From CBDCDJ01 sp965215355 (GTDB taxonomy: Bacteria; Deinococcota; Deinococci; Deinococcales; Trueperaceae), in NCBI GenBank assembly GCA_965215355.1, contig CBDCDJ010000007.1, forward strand, positions 3,782,001-3,846,000: a stretch of 64,000 bases of DNA. Direction: 5' to 3'. Under the pieces are notes generated by a model that was given only the letters and a program-made list of their open reading frames with translations, ran no database searches and had not been told where the DNA came from. Both the position numbers and the translations under genes were made by a program. Shown here one piece after another: positions 25,619-34,781 of this stretch. Every line of letters starts with the position of its first letter. Within the stretch, counting starts at the first letter, position 1.

Positions 25619-27769
25619 ATACGGGATGCCACAGCATCAACTTTGCTCAAAAACACCGCCGTGGCGCTGTTGGTGGCTTTGATTTATGCCCTGACGCTCT
25701 GGCCGCTCCAACTCCGTGAACAACTCGAGGCGAGCCCCGACTATCCGAAAAACGTCGAAATCTTTTTTGCGGAGTCGTTCGCGATGGCCGCCGTTACAGA
25801 CAGCCAGAGCCTTGCAACAGCGAAGCAAACCTTGAACACCTTGCTGGCAGACGGCACTTTAGCGGTCGAAAGTTCCCTTTTAATGGCCGCACAAAGAATA
25901 CCCAAACTGTTCGTGTCGAAAAGCATGTTCGACCTCGGCCTGATTCGCTTGACGCAAGGTGAGGCGCGCGACGAGGCCGGTTACTTCGTCGCGCAAACGG
26001 GCGGACCCTACGCTGTAGGCGACAGCACCGACGAAGGTGTCGTTTCGGGTACGGCGGATATTACCTGGAGCCAGATTTTCATGACCGACGCTGTGGTTTT
26101 GCAACTCATCCAGAACGACCTGGACAAGGTGCCGGGCCTGGTCAAGTCCGGAGCGAAGTTTTATTTACAAAGTCAGTCCGAAGACGAAAAACGCGCGGTG
26201 CTCGAGCTTGTTCAAACGTATACGGGTACGCAGTACACGCACCTGCCCCTTTACGAATTTTTGCTGAGGGACAATTACACCCTCGAGCTTCGGCAGGCAA
26301 GGTTGCAAAAGCTCGCTGCGGTTTTTCTTTTGGCGTGCTTGCTGCTGACACTTTATGCCGACCTGTCTCGAGCCTGGTTTCAACAGCGCGAGATTTATAG
26401 AATCGAACGCATTCTCGGCCGTTCACGAGGATATTTTTTTAGAAAGTGGTTTGTCCATAGCCTCAACCAGTGGCTTTGGGGGTTGTTGATAAGCACCTTG
26501 ACGTTTGCAGGTTTTTCTTTCGTTGAGGGTTCGGCCGCCGGTTTGGGCGTCTTGCTTCCCTGGTTTTTAGGTATCGCGGCTGTAGGCACGCTTATGGCCG
26601 TCGCTATGGCGTCGCTGTCCAGCCGTTTCCCTTTGGCTCGAGCCAGCCTCGACACGGAACGCACTTGGCGGGACAACCTAGCGCCTGTCTTCATCACCTT
26701 CTGCTTAGTTTTCGGCATCACCTTTTTGTTTGCGGATACCTTTACGCAGTGGTATGAGAGCAGCCAGTCCATCCGCTCCCTAGGAGCCGACCGGTTGACC
26801 GCCCTCACCACAGCCGCCGCGAAGGAGGTCTTGCCCGAAGACTTGTGTCACTTCGCAGAGGCTCGAGCCTGCGCCGCCTTTGGGCTTGCCAACATCCACC
26901 TGTGGCCCCCGGAACTCATCTTCTTGGAGGACGAAGAGGGGTTGAGCACCCTTTTCCAGTTTTCCCCGCAAGACGCGGGCGCGCTCAGGATTTCGCTTGT
27001 CGAGGGCCGATGGCCTGCCGAGGGCGCTCGAGAAGCGGTCGTCAACGAACGCGCCTTGGAGCGGGTGCGCGCCTTCGCGCCCGACTTCGGCGTCGGCACC
27101 GGTCTCAACCTCGGTTACGAGGTCGTCGGCGTGATTAGAACACCCGCGGCGGCAAAATACGCTATTTTCGACTCTCTTTACAGGTCACCCGTTCTCGTCG
27201 CCTCGGGTGCCCCGGACCTGCTCCCCGAGTATTTTCTCTCCCCTTTGGGTGAAAGCGGCCTCGTCTTAACCTTAAACAAGCAGACCGACATCGCCGCTTT
27301 GAAAACAAAGCTTCGGAGCCGCTACCGAGATTTGGAATTCATCCAACCCGCCGCCTACGCCCAAACCTTTGCAAAGACGCTGCGGAACAGCCTCGTCCGG
27401 TTGCTGCTCATCTTTCTGGCGGCGAGCGCGCTGGCAATCCTCGCCTACCAGAACCTTATTTCTGCCTCGCTGGCAAAGCGTACTTTAGAGTTAAGCGTGT
27501 GGCGGCTGTTGGGTATGACCGTCAAGACGTTGAGAACCCGCATGAGCAGGAGTGTTCTGGCGATTCCCCTCGTTACCGGTGTTGTTGCCGCTGCCGTCGG
27601 TTGTTTTTTTCTCCTGAGCACGAACCGAAACGAGGTCGTCCCTTACGCTTTTGTCTGCGGTATTTTGATGAGTTTGTTTTTAGCTTTGACCTGCACTGTT
27701 CTGTTGCACCTGAAGGTTCGCCCCATGCTGCACCAGGAAATCAGTGAAACCTACAGAAAGGCGCTTTAG
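25616..27769 (+). CDS. FtsX-type ABC permease like lactococcin-972 immunity/export proteins
   Basis: A 717-residue integral membrane protein: an N-terminal helix (AVALLVALIYALTLWPL), a roughly 220-residue external domain, three helices in the middle (AVFLLACLLLTLYADL, WLWGLLISTLTFAGF, GVLLPWFLGIAAVG), a second large external domain, and three C-terminal helices after RTLELSVWRLLGMTVKTLR. This duplicated FtsX/MacB layout of about 700 residues matches the bacteriocin-associated integral membrane proteins found beside lactococcin-972 genes. With the ATPase directly behind it (stop and ATG adjacent), it should export the peptide or protect the producer from it. Confidence 0.8.
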   Translation: MIRDATASTLLKNTAVALLVALIYALTLWPLQLREQLEASPDYPKNVEIFFAESFAMAAVTDSQSLATAKQTLNTLLADGTLAVESSLLMAAQRIPKLFVSKSMFDLGLIRLTQGEARDEAGYFVAQTGGPYAVGDSTDEGVVSGTADITWSQIFMTDAVVLQLIQNDLDKVPGLVKSGAKFYLQSQSEDEKRAVLELVQTYTGTQYTHLPLYEFLLRDNYTLELRQARLQKLAAVFLLACLLLTLYADLSRAWFQQREIYRIERILGRSRGYFFRKWFVHSLNQWLWGLLISTLTFAGFSFVEGSAAGLGVLLPWFLGIAAVGTLMAVAMASLSSRFPLARASLDTERTWRDNLAPVFITFCLVFGITFLFADTFTQWYESSQSIRSLGADRLTALTTAAAKEVLPEDLCHFAEARACAAFGLANIHLWPPELIFLEDEEGLSTLFQFSPQDAGALRISLVEGRWPAEGAREAVVNERALERVRAFAPDFGVGTGLNLGYEVVGVIRTPAAAKYAIFDSLYRSPVLVASGAPDLLPEYFLSPLGESGLVLTLNKQTDIAALKTKLRSRYRDLEFIQPAAYAQTFAKTLRNSLVRLLLIFLAASALAILAYQNLISASLAKRTLELSVWRLLGMTVKTLRTRMSRSVLAIPLVTGVVAAAVGCFFLLSTNRNEVVPYAFVCGILMSLFLALTCTVLLHLKVRPMLHQEISETYRKAL

Positions 27770-28462
27770 ATGTTGACGCTCGAGCAGGTCAGCTACGACT
27801 ACGTTTTGACCGACCGCCGTATCAACGTTCTACAAAACGTCAGCTACGCCTTCGAGAAAGGCAGCTTTACGAGTATCCGCGCCCCTTCCGGCTCGGGCAA
27901 GACGACCCTCCTCAATTTGTTAGGGCTTTTGGACAAACCGACGCAGGGCTCGTATCTGATAAACGGCAAAACCACGAGCACGATGGCGGACACCGAAAAA
28001 AGCCGACTGCGGGCCGACATGTTCGGGTTTTTGTTTCAGAACTTCCGCCTTATCCCGACCAAAACCGTCCTGGACAACATCGTTTTGGGCCTGGAGATTG
28101 CCGGTATCAAGAACAAGAGCGAACAAAAGGAAAAAGCGACGGCGGAACTAGGGCGGGTCGGGTTGGGGGCTCGAGCCGAGCACTTACCGCCCGAGCTGTC
28201 AGGCGGCGAAGCGCAACGGGTCGCTTTTGCCAGGGCTTTGGCGAAACGCCCGAAAGTGCTTCTTGCTGACGAACCGACCGGCAACTTAGACCGCGAAAAC
28301 CGTGACCGCATTCTCGACCTGATTTCAACGTTTCATGCCGAAGGTGGGACGGTCGTTATGGTTACTCACGACCCTATCGCGGCTGAAAGGGCTGACGAAA
28401 TTTTGCACTTGGCCGACTTTGGGTTACACAACTATGTTTCTTCTGATGGTGTTTTGGGCTAG
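27770..28462 (+). CDS. ABC transporter ATPase of the peptide cassette (MacB/LolD type)
   Basis: A 230-residue ATPase with Walker A GSGKTT (residues 41-46), Q-loop Gln91, signature LSGGEAQ (144-150), Walker B VLLADEP (164-170) and the H-loop VTHDP. RAPSGSGKTTLLNLLGLLDK is characteristic of the LolD/MacB and lactococcin-972-associated ATPases. Its ATG follows the permease stop without a gap, so the two form one transporter. The gene is convergent with the helicase gene. Confidence 0.93.
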   Translation: MLTLEQVSYDYVLTDRRINVLQNVSYAFEKGSFTSIRAPSGSGKTTLLNLLGLLDKPTQGSYLINGKTTSTMADTEKSRLRADMFGFLFQNFRLIPTKTVLDNIVLGLEIAGIKNKSEQKEKATAELGRVGLGARAEHLPPELSGGEAQRVAFARALAKRPKVLLADEPTGNLDRENRDRILDLISTFHAEGGTVVMVTHDPIAAERADEILHLADFGLHNYVSSDGVLG

Positions 28463-28484
28463 GCGATTGTTTGGCGGCTCGAGC

Positions 28485-30029
28485 CTACTCATGCACCGCC
28501 TCCAAAAACCACCCCGGCAACCGTTTTTTCTGCCGCTTCAAAAACGCCGGGAAGTCCGCGTCCAGCACGTACGTCACCGCGAAGTCGTCGGCGCTGCGCA
28601 CGCTGCGGCCGTAGGCCTGCACGACCGTCAAGCAGGTGCGCCAGTCGTACCAGGCGGCGTCGATCTCCTTGCGCCGCTTGACCTGCGGGTCGCCTAAGTA
28701 CGGGTAAGGAATCTTGCAAATCACTTGCCAGCGGCTCAGGTCGTCGGCTAAGTCGATGCCCTCGGTCATGCTGGGGGTGAGGAGGACGGTGGGCTCGCGG
28801 CTCGTGGTGTGTTTTTCCAGCGCCGCGTCGCGCCCGTCGGAACTGTAGTGGGTGACGAGGCGCTTTTGGTACGCCTTGGGCAGGTGTTTGGCAATGTAGC
28901 CGGAGATTTTGTACGAGTGCGCGTGAATGACGCCCTTGTCATTTGGATGTGCCTCGAACAAGTCGACGATTTCTTTCATGAGTTTGGGCAGGTCTTTCTC
29001 GAGGTTGTGCCAGGTCAACCGCGCCACCGGGCGCAAGAAAACGGGCCGGTTCTCGGGCGGAAAATCCGAGGCGACGCCGATAACTTCGGCCTCTTCGGGT
29101 TCGATGCCGAGGCTCCGCAAGTAGGTGGGCGCGTCCAGAATCGTCGCCGAGAGCATCAGCACCCGGTCGGCGAAACCGAACAGCAACCCCTCGGCGAAGG
29201 AAGCCACCTTGACGGGTTTGAACGAAATCCACTGGCCGTCACTGCCGCGCCCGCGCTCGACGACCCACTCGACGAAATCCTCGTCGCGGCTGTATTTCAG
29301 CAGCTCGAGCCGCTTCAACTGGTTGTCTAAATACTGCTTGTTCTGCATCTGCGCCAGCGCTAAGTCGCCGGTTAAATTGTCTTTTTTGACCTGCTTCTCA
29401 ATCTCGCGGCTGCGACTGCTCAGCAGCGGCATGATGTCCTCGGCGAAGTCGAAATACTCGAGGTCGTCAATCGCTGCGGGCAGGCGTTCGGGGATGCCGA
29501 CACTCATCAGTTTTGTGTCCGAAAGCGTGATTTGGATAAAGCCCATCAGCGCGGCCTCGGCGTTGTGAGCTTCGTCCAAGACCAGCAAGTCCCGTGGGCC
29601 GAAGCCGCCCGAATAGTTCAGTTCGGCGAGGTAGTAGGCGTAGTTCAGAATCGTGCCGCTCGCCGCCATCGCCGTGTCTTTGGCGTTGAAGTAGGGGCAG
29701 TCGTCGCACTCGGGGAACTTGCGCCCGGCGATGCAGGGGGCGGCCGCCGCGTGGGTCGGCGCGACGAGGCAGGGGTAGTTGCTGCGGCCTTTCATCAGGG
29801 CTAAGTCGGGAAAGTCGCGGAGGTACTGGTCTTGGAGGAGTTTTTGCGCGGTCAACACGTAGGCGTTTTTAGCCTCGCGCGCCAGCGTCACGGCGATGGC
29901 CGACTTGCCTGAGCCCGTTGGGGCCTCGAGCACCACAAAACGTTTGCCGCGTTTGAAGGCGGCTCGAGCCGCCTCAATCGCCTCTTTTTGGCCCTTGCGG
30001 TACGTTTTGAAGGGAAAAGTCACCGCCAC
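28485..30029 (-). CDS. XPD/DinG-like superfamily 2 DNA helicase
   Basis: A 514-residue ATP-dependent 5'-3' helicase of the XPD/DinG group. Walker A is EAPTGSGKSAIAV and the DEAH box is LVLDEAHN. Between them lie four cysteines (YPC, APC, ECDDC) that should bind the 4Fe-4S cluster of this family. Motif V/VI regions (LTPSMTEGIDLADD and VVQAYGRSVRSADD) are intact. It is shorter than E. coli DinG and lacks an exonuclease domain. A role in unwinding R-loops or damaged DNA is likely. GTG start with a leaderless -10 box 6 bases upstream. Confidence 0.92.
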   Translation of the reverse strand: MAVTFPFKTYRKGQKEAIEAARAAFKRGKRFVVLEAPTGSGKSAIAVTLAREAKNAYVLTAQKLLQDQYLRDFPDLALMKGRSNYPCLVAPTHAAAAPCIAGRKFPECDDCPYFNAKDTAMAASGTILNYAYYLAELNYSGGFGPRDLLVLDEAHNAEAALMGFIQITLSDTKLMSVGIPERLPAAIDDLEYFDFAEDIMPLLSSRSREIEKQVKKDNLTGDLALAQMQNKQYLDNQLKRLELLKYSRDEDFVEWVVERGRGSDGQWISFKPVKVASFAEGLLFGFADRVLMLSATILDAPTYLRSLGIEPEEAEVIGVASDFPPENRPVFLRPVARLTWHNLEKDLPKLMKEIVDLFEAHPNDKGVIHAHSYKISGYIAKHLPKAYQKRLVTHYSSDGRDAALEKHTTSREPTVLLTPSMTEGIDLADDLSRWQVICKIPYPYLGDPQVKRRKEIDAAWYDWRTCLTVVQAYGRSVRSADDFAVTYVLDADFPAFLKRQKKRLPGWFLEAVHE

Positions 30030-30041
30030 AGGTCAAGGCTA
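30027..30041 (-). promoter_or_regulatory. Leaderless-type -10 box for the helicase gene
   Basis: On the minus strand TAGCCT (30041-30036) precedes GTG 30029 by 6 bases. Confidence 0.55.
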
Positions 30042-30210
30042 CCATGCAGGCTTTAAGGTGAGACCGTCGCCGCAGAGGTGTGGTGGAGGCGGCTCGAGCG
30101 CACCTCCAGTGGCGATTTTGTTAAAAAGAGACTTTCTATCCGCGCCCGAGGACGGTACACTGCTCTCTTGTCTATGCCCCCTTTCAAAAGCCATCTTTTC
30201 TCCGGTGCCG

Positions 30211-32448
30211 ATGAAGCCTTTTAGGTCGTTGCTGTCTCGCTCCGGCAAAGCCGAGCCGCCCGCGCCCGACGCGGTCGTGGCGTCGTCGGGTGCGGGTCTG
30301 GGCACCTTCGGCGGGGTGTTCACGCCCTCGATTTTGACCATTTTGGGCGTCATCATGTACCTGCGCTTCGGCTGGGTGGTCGGCAACGCCGGGCTGGTGG
30401 GGACGCTCCTCATCGTCACGATTTCGACCTCGATCACTTTTTTGACGGGGTTGTCGATTTCGCAAATCGCCACCGACCAGCGGGTGCGGGCCGGGGGCGC
30501 TTACTACATGATCAGCCGCAGCTTGGGCATCGAGGCGGGCGGGGCGGTGGGGATTCCGCTGTACTTCGCGCAGGCGCTGTCGGTCGCGCTTTACACGATT
30601 GGCTTTGCGGAAAGCCTCGTCGCCATTTTTCCGAACTTCGACCAGCGCACGGTCGGCATCGTTACGACCTTGCTGGTGGCCGGGTTGGCGCTGGTGTCGG
30701 CGAAGACGGCGATTCGCAGCCAGTACATCATCATGGCGGCCATCGGCGTGTCGCTGCTGTCGTTTTACTTTGGGCACGGTTTAGAGCCGACTTCGCTCGA
30801 GCTGTTCGGCGCGGCCCCGCGCAACTCGGAGCCTTTCTGGACGGTGTTCGCGGTGTTTTTCCCGGCAGTGACGGGCATTATGGCCGGGGTCAACTTGTCG
30901 GGCGACCTCAAAAACCCGCAAAAGTCGATTCCGGTCGGGACGATGGCGGCGATTGGCGTCGGCTACGTGATTTACATGACGCTGCCGATTTTTTTGGGCC
31001 TGCGCGCCGACGCGCTCACGCTTATAGAGGACCCGCTCATCATGCGCAAGATGGCGCTGTGGGGCGACGCAATTTTGTTGGGGGTGTGGGGCGCGACGCT
31101 CTCGAGCGCGATGGGCAGCATTTTGGGCGCGCCGCGCATTTTGCAAGCTTTAGCGCGCGACGGGGTGTTGCCGCGCCCGCTGCGCGTGCTCGGGCGCGGC
31201 AGCGGCCCCGCCGACGAACCCCGCATCGGCACGCTCGTCACTCTCGCCGTTGCCCTGGCGGCGGTGGCGCTGGGCGACTTAAACCTCATCGCGCCGATTT
31301 TGACGATGTTTTTTTTGACGACCTACGGCGTGGTGAATATCGTTTCAGCGGTCGAGCGGCTCTTGGGCAGCCCGTCGTTCCGCCCGACCTTCAAGGTGCA
31401 CTGGAGTTTGTCGCTGCTGGGCGCGGCGGGCTGCGTGTTCGTGATGGTCCTTATCAACTGGCTGGCGACGCTCGTCGCCGTCGTGGTGATTTTGGGCATT
31501 TACGTGTGGTTGGAACGCCGCGAACTGCAAACCGCCTGGGGCGACGTGCGCCAGGGGCTGTGGATGGCGGTGACGCGGGCCGGTTTGCTCCAACTCCGCG
31601 ACGAACCCGACGCCAAAAACTGGCGGCCGCACATGCTGGTGATGTCGGGCGCGCCGACGAAGCGGTGGCACCTCATCGACCTCGCCAACGCCATCGCCCA
31701 CAACCGGGCGCTGCTGAGCGTGGCGACGGTCGTGACCGACACGACGCTCTCGGCCGAACGTCAGGCCGCCCTGGAAACGACGCTGGGCGACTATCTGGAA
31801 CAGCGCGGCGTGCAGGCGCTGCTCCGCGTGACGACCGCGTCCGACCCGTTTACGGGCCAGGAGATGCTCGTCGACGCTTACGGCCTCGGCTCGCTGCAAC
31901 CCAACACCATCGTTTTGGGCCACAGCGAAACGCCCGAGCGCTTGGCGCGCTTTACCGAGATGCTGGCGCACATCTACCGGGCCAAGCGCAACCTCATCGT
32001 CGTCAAGGCCGACCCGGAGCGCGGTTTCGGCGAAAAAAAGCGCATCGACCTGTGGTGGGGCGGGTTGAGAGGCAACGGCGGGTTGATGATGACGCTCGCC
32101 TACTTGCTGAAGACGAGCCTCGCCTGGCGCGGAGCCGAGGTGCGGGTCAAAATCGTCATCAACGACGCAGCGGGTGTCGCGGACGCGAAAGCGAACCTGC
32201 AAACCCTTATCGGCGGCTTTCGCACCGGCGCGACAGCCGAGGTGCTGGTCGCTGAAGGCAGGGCTTTCGACACGATTTTGCGCGACTCGTCGGCGGGGGC
32301 CGACCTGGTGCTGCTCGGTATGCGCGCGCCCCAGGACGAGGCTTACACGGACTATTACCGTACCTTAAGCGCCAGGACCGAAGGCCTGCCCACGACGGCC
32401 TTCGTGCTGGCGGCGGAAGCGCTCGAGTTCAGCGAAATCCTCAACTGA
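30211..32448 (+). CDS. SLC12-like cation-chloride cotransporter/amino acid permease
   Basis: A 745-residue membrane protein. The first about 460 residues are a 12-helix APC-fold transporter with the SLC12 signature GLGTFGGVFTPSILTILGVI, then MYLRFGWVVG; the rest is a long cytoplasmic C-terminal domain with alternating beta/alpha units, as in bacterial relatives of Na-K-Cl and K-Cl cotransporters. It probably moves K+ or Na+ with Cl-, but amino acid transport cannot be excluded. The ATG at 30211 lacks a clear Shine-Dalgarno; a GTG two codons upstream is an alternative. A TACACT box at 30156-30161 would give a roughly 40-base leader. Confidence 0.85.
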   Translation: MKPFRSLLSRSGKAEPPAPDAVVASSGAGLGTFGGVFTPSILTILGVIMYLRFGWVVGNAGLVGTLLIVTISTSITFLTGLSISQIATDQRVRAGGAYYMISRSLGIEAGGAVGIPLYFAQALSVALYTIGFAESLVAIFPNFDQRTVGIVTTLLVAGLALVSAKTAIRSQYIIMAAIGVSLLSFYFGHGLEPTSLELFGAAPRNSEPFWTVFAVFFPAVTGIMAGVNLSGDLKNPQKSIPVGTMAAIGVGYVIYMTLPIFLGLRADALTLIEDPLIMRKMALWGDAILLGVWGATLSSAMGSILGAPRILQALARDGVLPRPLRVLGRGSGPADEPRIGTLVTLAVALAAVALGDLNLIAPILTMFFLTTYGVVNIVSAVERLLGSPSFRPTFKVHWSLSLLGAAGCVFVMVLINWLATLVAVVVILGIYVWLERRELQTAWGDVRQGLWMAVTRAGLLQLRDEPDAKNWRPHMLVMSGAPTKRWHLIDLANAIAHNRALLSVATVVTDTTLSAERQAALETTLGDYLEQRGVQALLRVTTASDPFTGQEMLVDAYGLGSLQPNTIVLGHSETPERLARFTEMLAHIYRAKRNLIVVKADPERGFGEKKRIDLWWGGLRGNGGLMMTLAYLLKTSLAWRGAEVRVKIVINDAAGVADAKANLQTLIGGFRTGATAEVLVAEGRAFDTILRDSSAGADLVLLGMRAPQDEAYTDYYRTLSARTEGLPTTAFVLAAEALEFSEILN

Positions 32449-32545
32449 CGCGAGAGGCCCGGGTCTTGCTTGCGACGCAGCTCGACACGGCTGCGCCGGA
32501 GCGTCGCTCAACCCGACCTCGCTGTAACCGTCTCAAACGCGCTGG

Positions 32546-32559
32546 TAGACTGGGCTGTG
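32546..32559 (+). promoter_or_regulatory. Leaderless-type -10 box for the ThiP-like permease
   Basis: TAGACT (32546-32551) lies 5 bases before GTG 32557. Confidence 0.6.
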
Positions 32560-34137
32560 CAGCGAGCTTGGCTTCCCCACGTTTGCGGAGGGTTGGCGGC
32601 GGCCTTTTTGGTCGTTTTTTTGGTCTACCCGCTCGCCGTCATTCTGGCGCGCAGCTTCAGCAGCTTAGACGCGGTGGCGGCGGTGGCGAGCAACCCTTAC
32701 TATCTCGAGCGGCTCTGGTTCACGGTTTGGCAGGCGCTGCTGTCTACGGCCTTGACCGTGCTCCTCGGCTTGCCGGGGGCCGCGCTGTTCGCCCGCTACG
32801 ACTTCTGGGGCAAGCGCTTGCTGCGCAGCCTGTTCACCCTGCCCTTCGTGATGCCGACCGTGGTCGCGGCCATCGGCTTTCTGGCCCTCGTCGGGCCGCG
32901 CGGGCTACTGGGCGTGAACTTGCGGGGCACGCTGCTGCTCATTTTGCTGGCCCACGTTTTTTACAACTACGCCATCGTCGTGCGCGTGGTCGGGAGTTAC
33001 TTGGAGGCTTTAGGTCCGCGCCTTTTTGAAGCGGCGCAGGTGCTGGGCTCGAGTCCGGCGCGCACCTTTTTCCGGGTGACGTTGCCGCTGGCCGCCCCCG
33101 CCCTCCTCGCCGCGGCCAGCCTTGTTTTTATCTTCACCTTTACGAGTTTCGGCGTCATCCTCATCCTCGCGCCGGAGCCGCAGTTCGCTACTCTGGAGGT
33201 CGAGGTGTACCGCCTGACCTCGCGCCTGCTGGACTTGAACAGCGCCGGGCTGCTCGCGCTGGTGCAACTTGTCGTCGTCACAGCGTTCACGCTGCTCTAC
33301 ACCCGTTTGCAAGCGCGTTTGGCGGTCACCCTCAGCGGCAACCGCCGTCCGCTGCCCGCACCGACGGGCGCTGCGCGCCTCTTGCTGGGGCTCAACCTCG
33401 GGGTCGCTTTTCTGCTCATCTTGTCTCCCCTCATGGCCCTGACCTACGGCACCTTTTGGCCGGACGGGGGCGTGGCGCCGAGCCTGCGCAACTTCGAAAC
33501 GTTGCTGCAAGCCCCGCGCACCGTCGGCTTTGCCGGGGCCGGCCGGGCGACGCTCAACTCCTTGCGCTTTGCCGCGCAGAGCACGGCGTTCGCCCTCGTC
33601 GTCGGCTTCGCGTTCGCCTACGCTGTCGTGCGGGGCGGTTGGCGCTGGCTCGACGCTATAAGCTTGTTGCCGCTGGCGACGAGCGCGGTGACGCTCGGTT
33701 TTGGCTACTTGCTCGCCTTTCCAGCGCTGCGGGGAAATCCTTGGGGAGTCACGCTGGCACACACGCTCATCTCTTTCCCTTTCGTGACGCGGAGCCTGCT
33801 GCCCGCGTTGCGCGGACTGCCGCCGAACCTGCTCGCCGCCGCGCAGACGCTCGGCGCGCGGCCCTGGGGGATTTTGCGCCGCGTCGAGTTGCCGCTCTTG
33901 GGGTCGTCGCTCGTCGCGGCGGCGAGCTTCGCCTTCGCCATTTCGATGGGCGAGTTCGGCGCGACCCTGACGCTGCAAAGCGCGCGTTACGCGACCCTGC
34001 CGGTCGCCATTTTCGACCGCCTGGGCCGGCCCGGCGCGGCGAACTACGGTGCGGCCCTGGCCCTCTCCTTTTTGCTGATGCTGTTGACCGCTGTGGTCAT
34101 GCTTCTTTTGGAGCGGTTGGGCGACGGGGAACTTTAG
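32557..34137 (+). CDS. ThiP/FbpB-like fused ABC transporter permease
   Basis: A 526-residue permease with two fused halves of about six helices each. Both halves carry the coupling motif: LFEAAQVLGSSPARTFFRVT in the first, LLAAAQTLGARPWGILRRVE in the second. The end, GEFGATLTLQSARYATLPVA, resembles thiamine permease ThiP more than iron permease FbpB. Neither the periplasmic binding protein nor the ATPase is adjacent, so the substrate (thiamine, TPP or iron) is not settled. Start from the leaderless -10 box; an upstream in-frame codon at 32470 would add residues unlike this family. Confidence 0.85.
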   Translation: MQRAWLPHVCGGLAAAFLVVFLVYPLAVILARSFSSLDAVAAVASNPYYLERLWFTVWQALLSTALTVLLGLPGAALFARYDFWGKRLLRSLFTLPFVMPTVVAAIGFLALVGPRGLLGVNLRGTLLLILLAHVFYNYAIVVRVVGSYLEALGPRLFEAAQVLGSSPARTFFRVTLPLAAPALLAAASLVFIFTFTSFGVILILAPEPQFATLEVEVYRLTSRLLDLNSAGLLALVQLVVVTAFTLLYTRLQARLAVTLSGNRRPLPAPTGAARLLLGLNLGVAFLLILSPLMALTYGTFWPDGGVAPSLRNFETLLQAPRTVGFAGAGRATLNSLRFAAQSTAFALVVGFAFAYAVVRGGWRWLDAISLLPLATSAVTLGFGYLLAFPALRGNPWGVTLAHTLISFPFVTRSLLPALRGLPPNLLAAAQTLGARPWGILRRVELPLLGSSLVAAASFAFAISMGEFGATLTLQSARYATLPVAIFDRLGRPGAANYGAALALSFLLMLLTAVVMLLLERLGDGEL

Positions 34138-34154
34138 GGCCGGAAGCGTTTAAC

Positions 34155-34304
34155 TCACCTTGCGCACGAGCTATCAAGCGAATGTATCGAGGAGGTTGAG
34201 CGTGAAAGCAGAATAGAGAACACAGAAAGCTCGGTCTATTCTCCCTTCCGTGTTCTCTATTCCCCAGGCTCAATTCGTACAAGACAAACTGCGTAAGGTG
34301 AGAG
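34155..34304. repeat. Imperfect long inverted repeat in a non-coding gap
   Basis: Three nested pairs of arms: CTCACCTTGCGCA with TGCGTAAGGTGAG (12 of 13 bases), GTTGAGC with GCTCAAT, and AATAGAGAACAC with GTGTTCTCTATT (12 of 12). Together they span about 150 bases downstream of the permease gene. It could fold as a long hairpin RNA or be a degenerate miniature inverted-repeat element. No U tract follows, so it is not a standard terminator. Confidence 0.5.
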
Positions 34305-34781
34305 TTTGAGTAGGATGTGGTGAGCGCACACCTGTCGCTTCTGTGATTCGTCCTCACTTCAAGCGCCTTGCGGCTCGAGCCCCTCTCAAAATAGGCAGCG
34401 CCTCCCACTTTACGGTTCACGTTGAGTTTCGTGACAAATTTTACATTCGTTACGGTTCTGCAACTTCATGAACCTTAATCAACGGCTTTTGCCTCCACCA
34501 CGGCAATGCTCATGTCGACCCACCCCAGCCATCAGCGTAGTTTAGGTACTGGCGTACCGAAAGGTGTGACGCCTGCGCGCCTCTCCCGACCAACATCCCC
34601 TATTATTCTCTAAGAAGCCTCTCATGTAGGGGCGGGGGGAAAGGAGCAGCATCAGCTTTAGCAGTGTTTCGTCCCCCATCGTCAGGCACTACCGCCCGCC
34701 AAAACCCAGCAGTCCAGCCTAGTGTTACTCCGTTTTCGGGGTAAAACGTCATTCCCAGTCGTCATTCCTAGTGAGGTAGCT
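34305..34781. other. Non-coding gap upstream of the exopolysaccharide locus
   Basis: About 480 bases without a credible gene on either strand. It holds one GGCTCGAGCC palindrome (34372-34381) and, near 34750-34771, a short direct repeat of GTCATTCC just before the deacetylase gene. No clear two-box promoter was found by eye. A regulatory leader for the locus is possible. Confidence 0.4.

Noticed and set aside
34722..34781. Earlier in-frame start for the Agd3-like deacetylase
   Set aside because: The added residues would precede and spoil a good lipoprotein signal peptide; the ATG at 34782 has an upstream GAGG.
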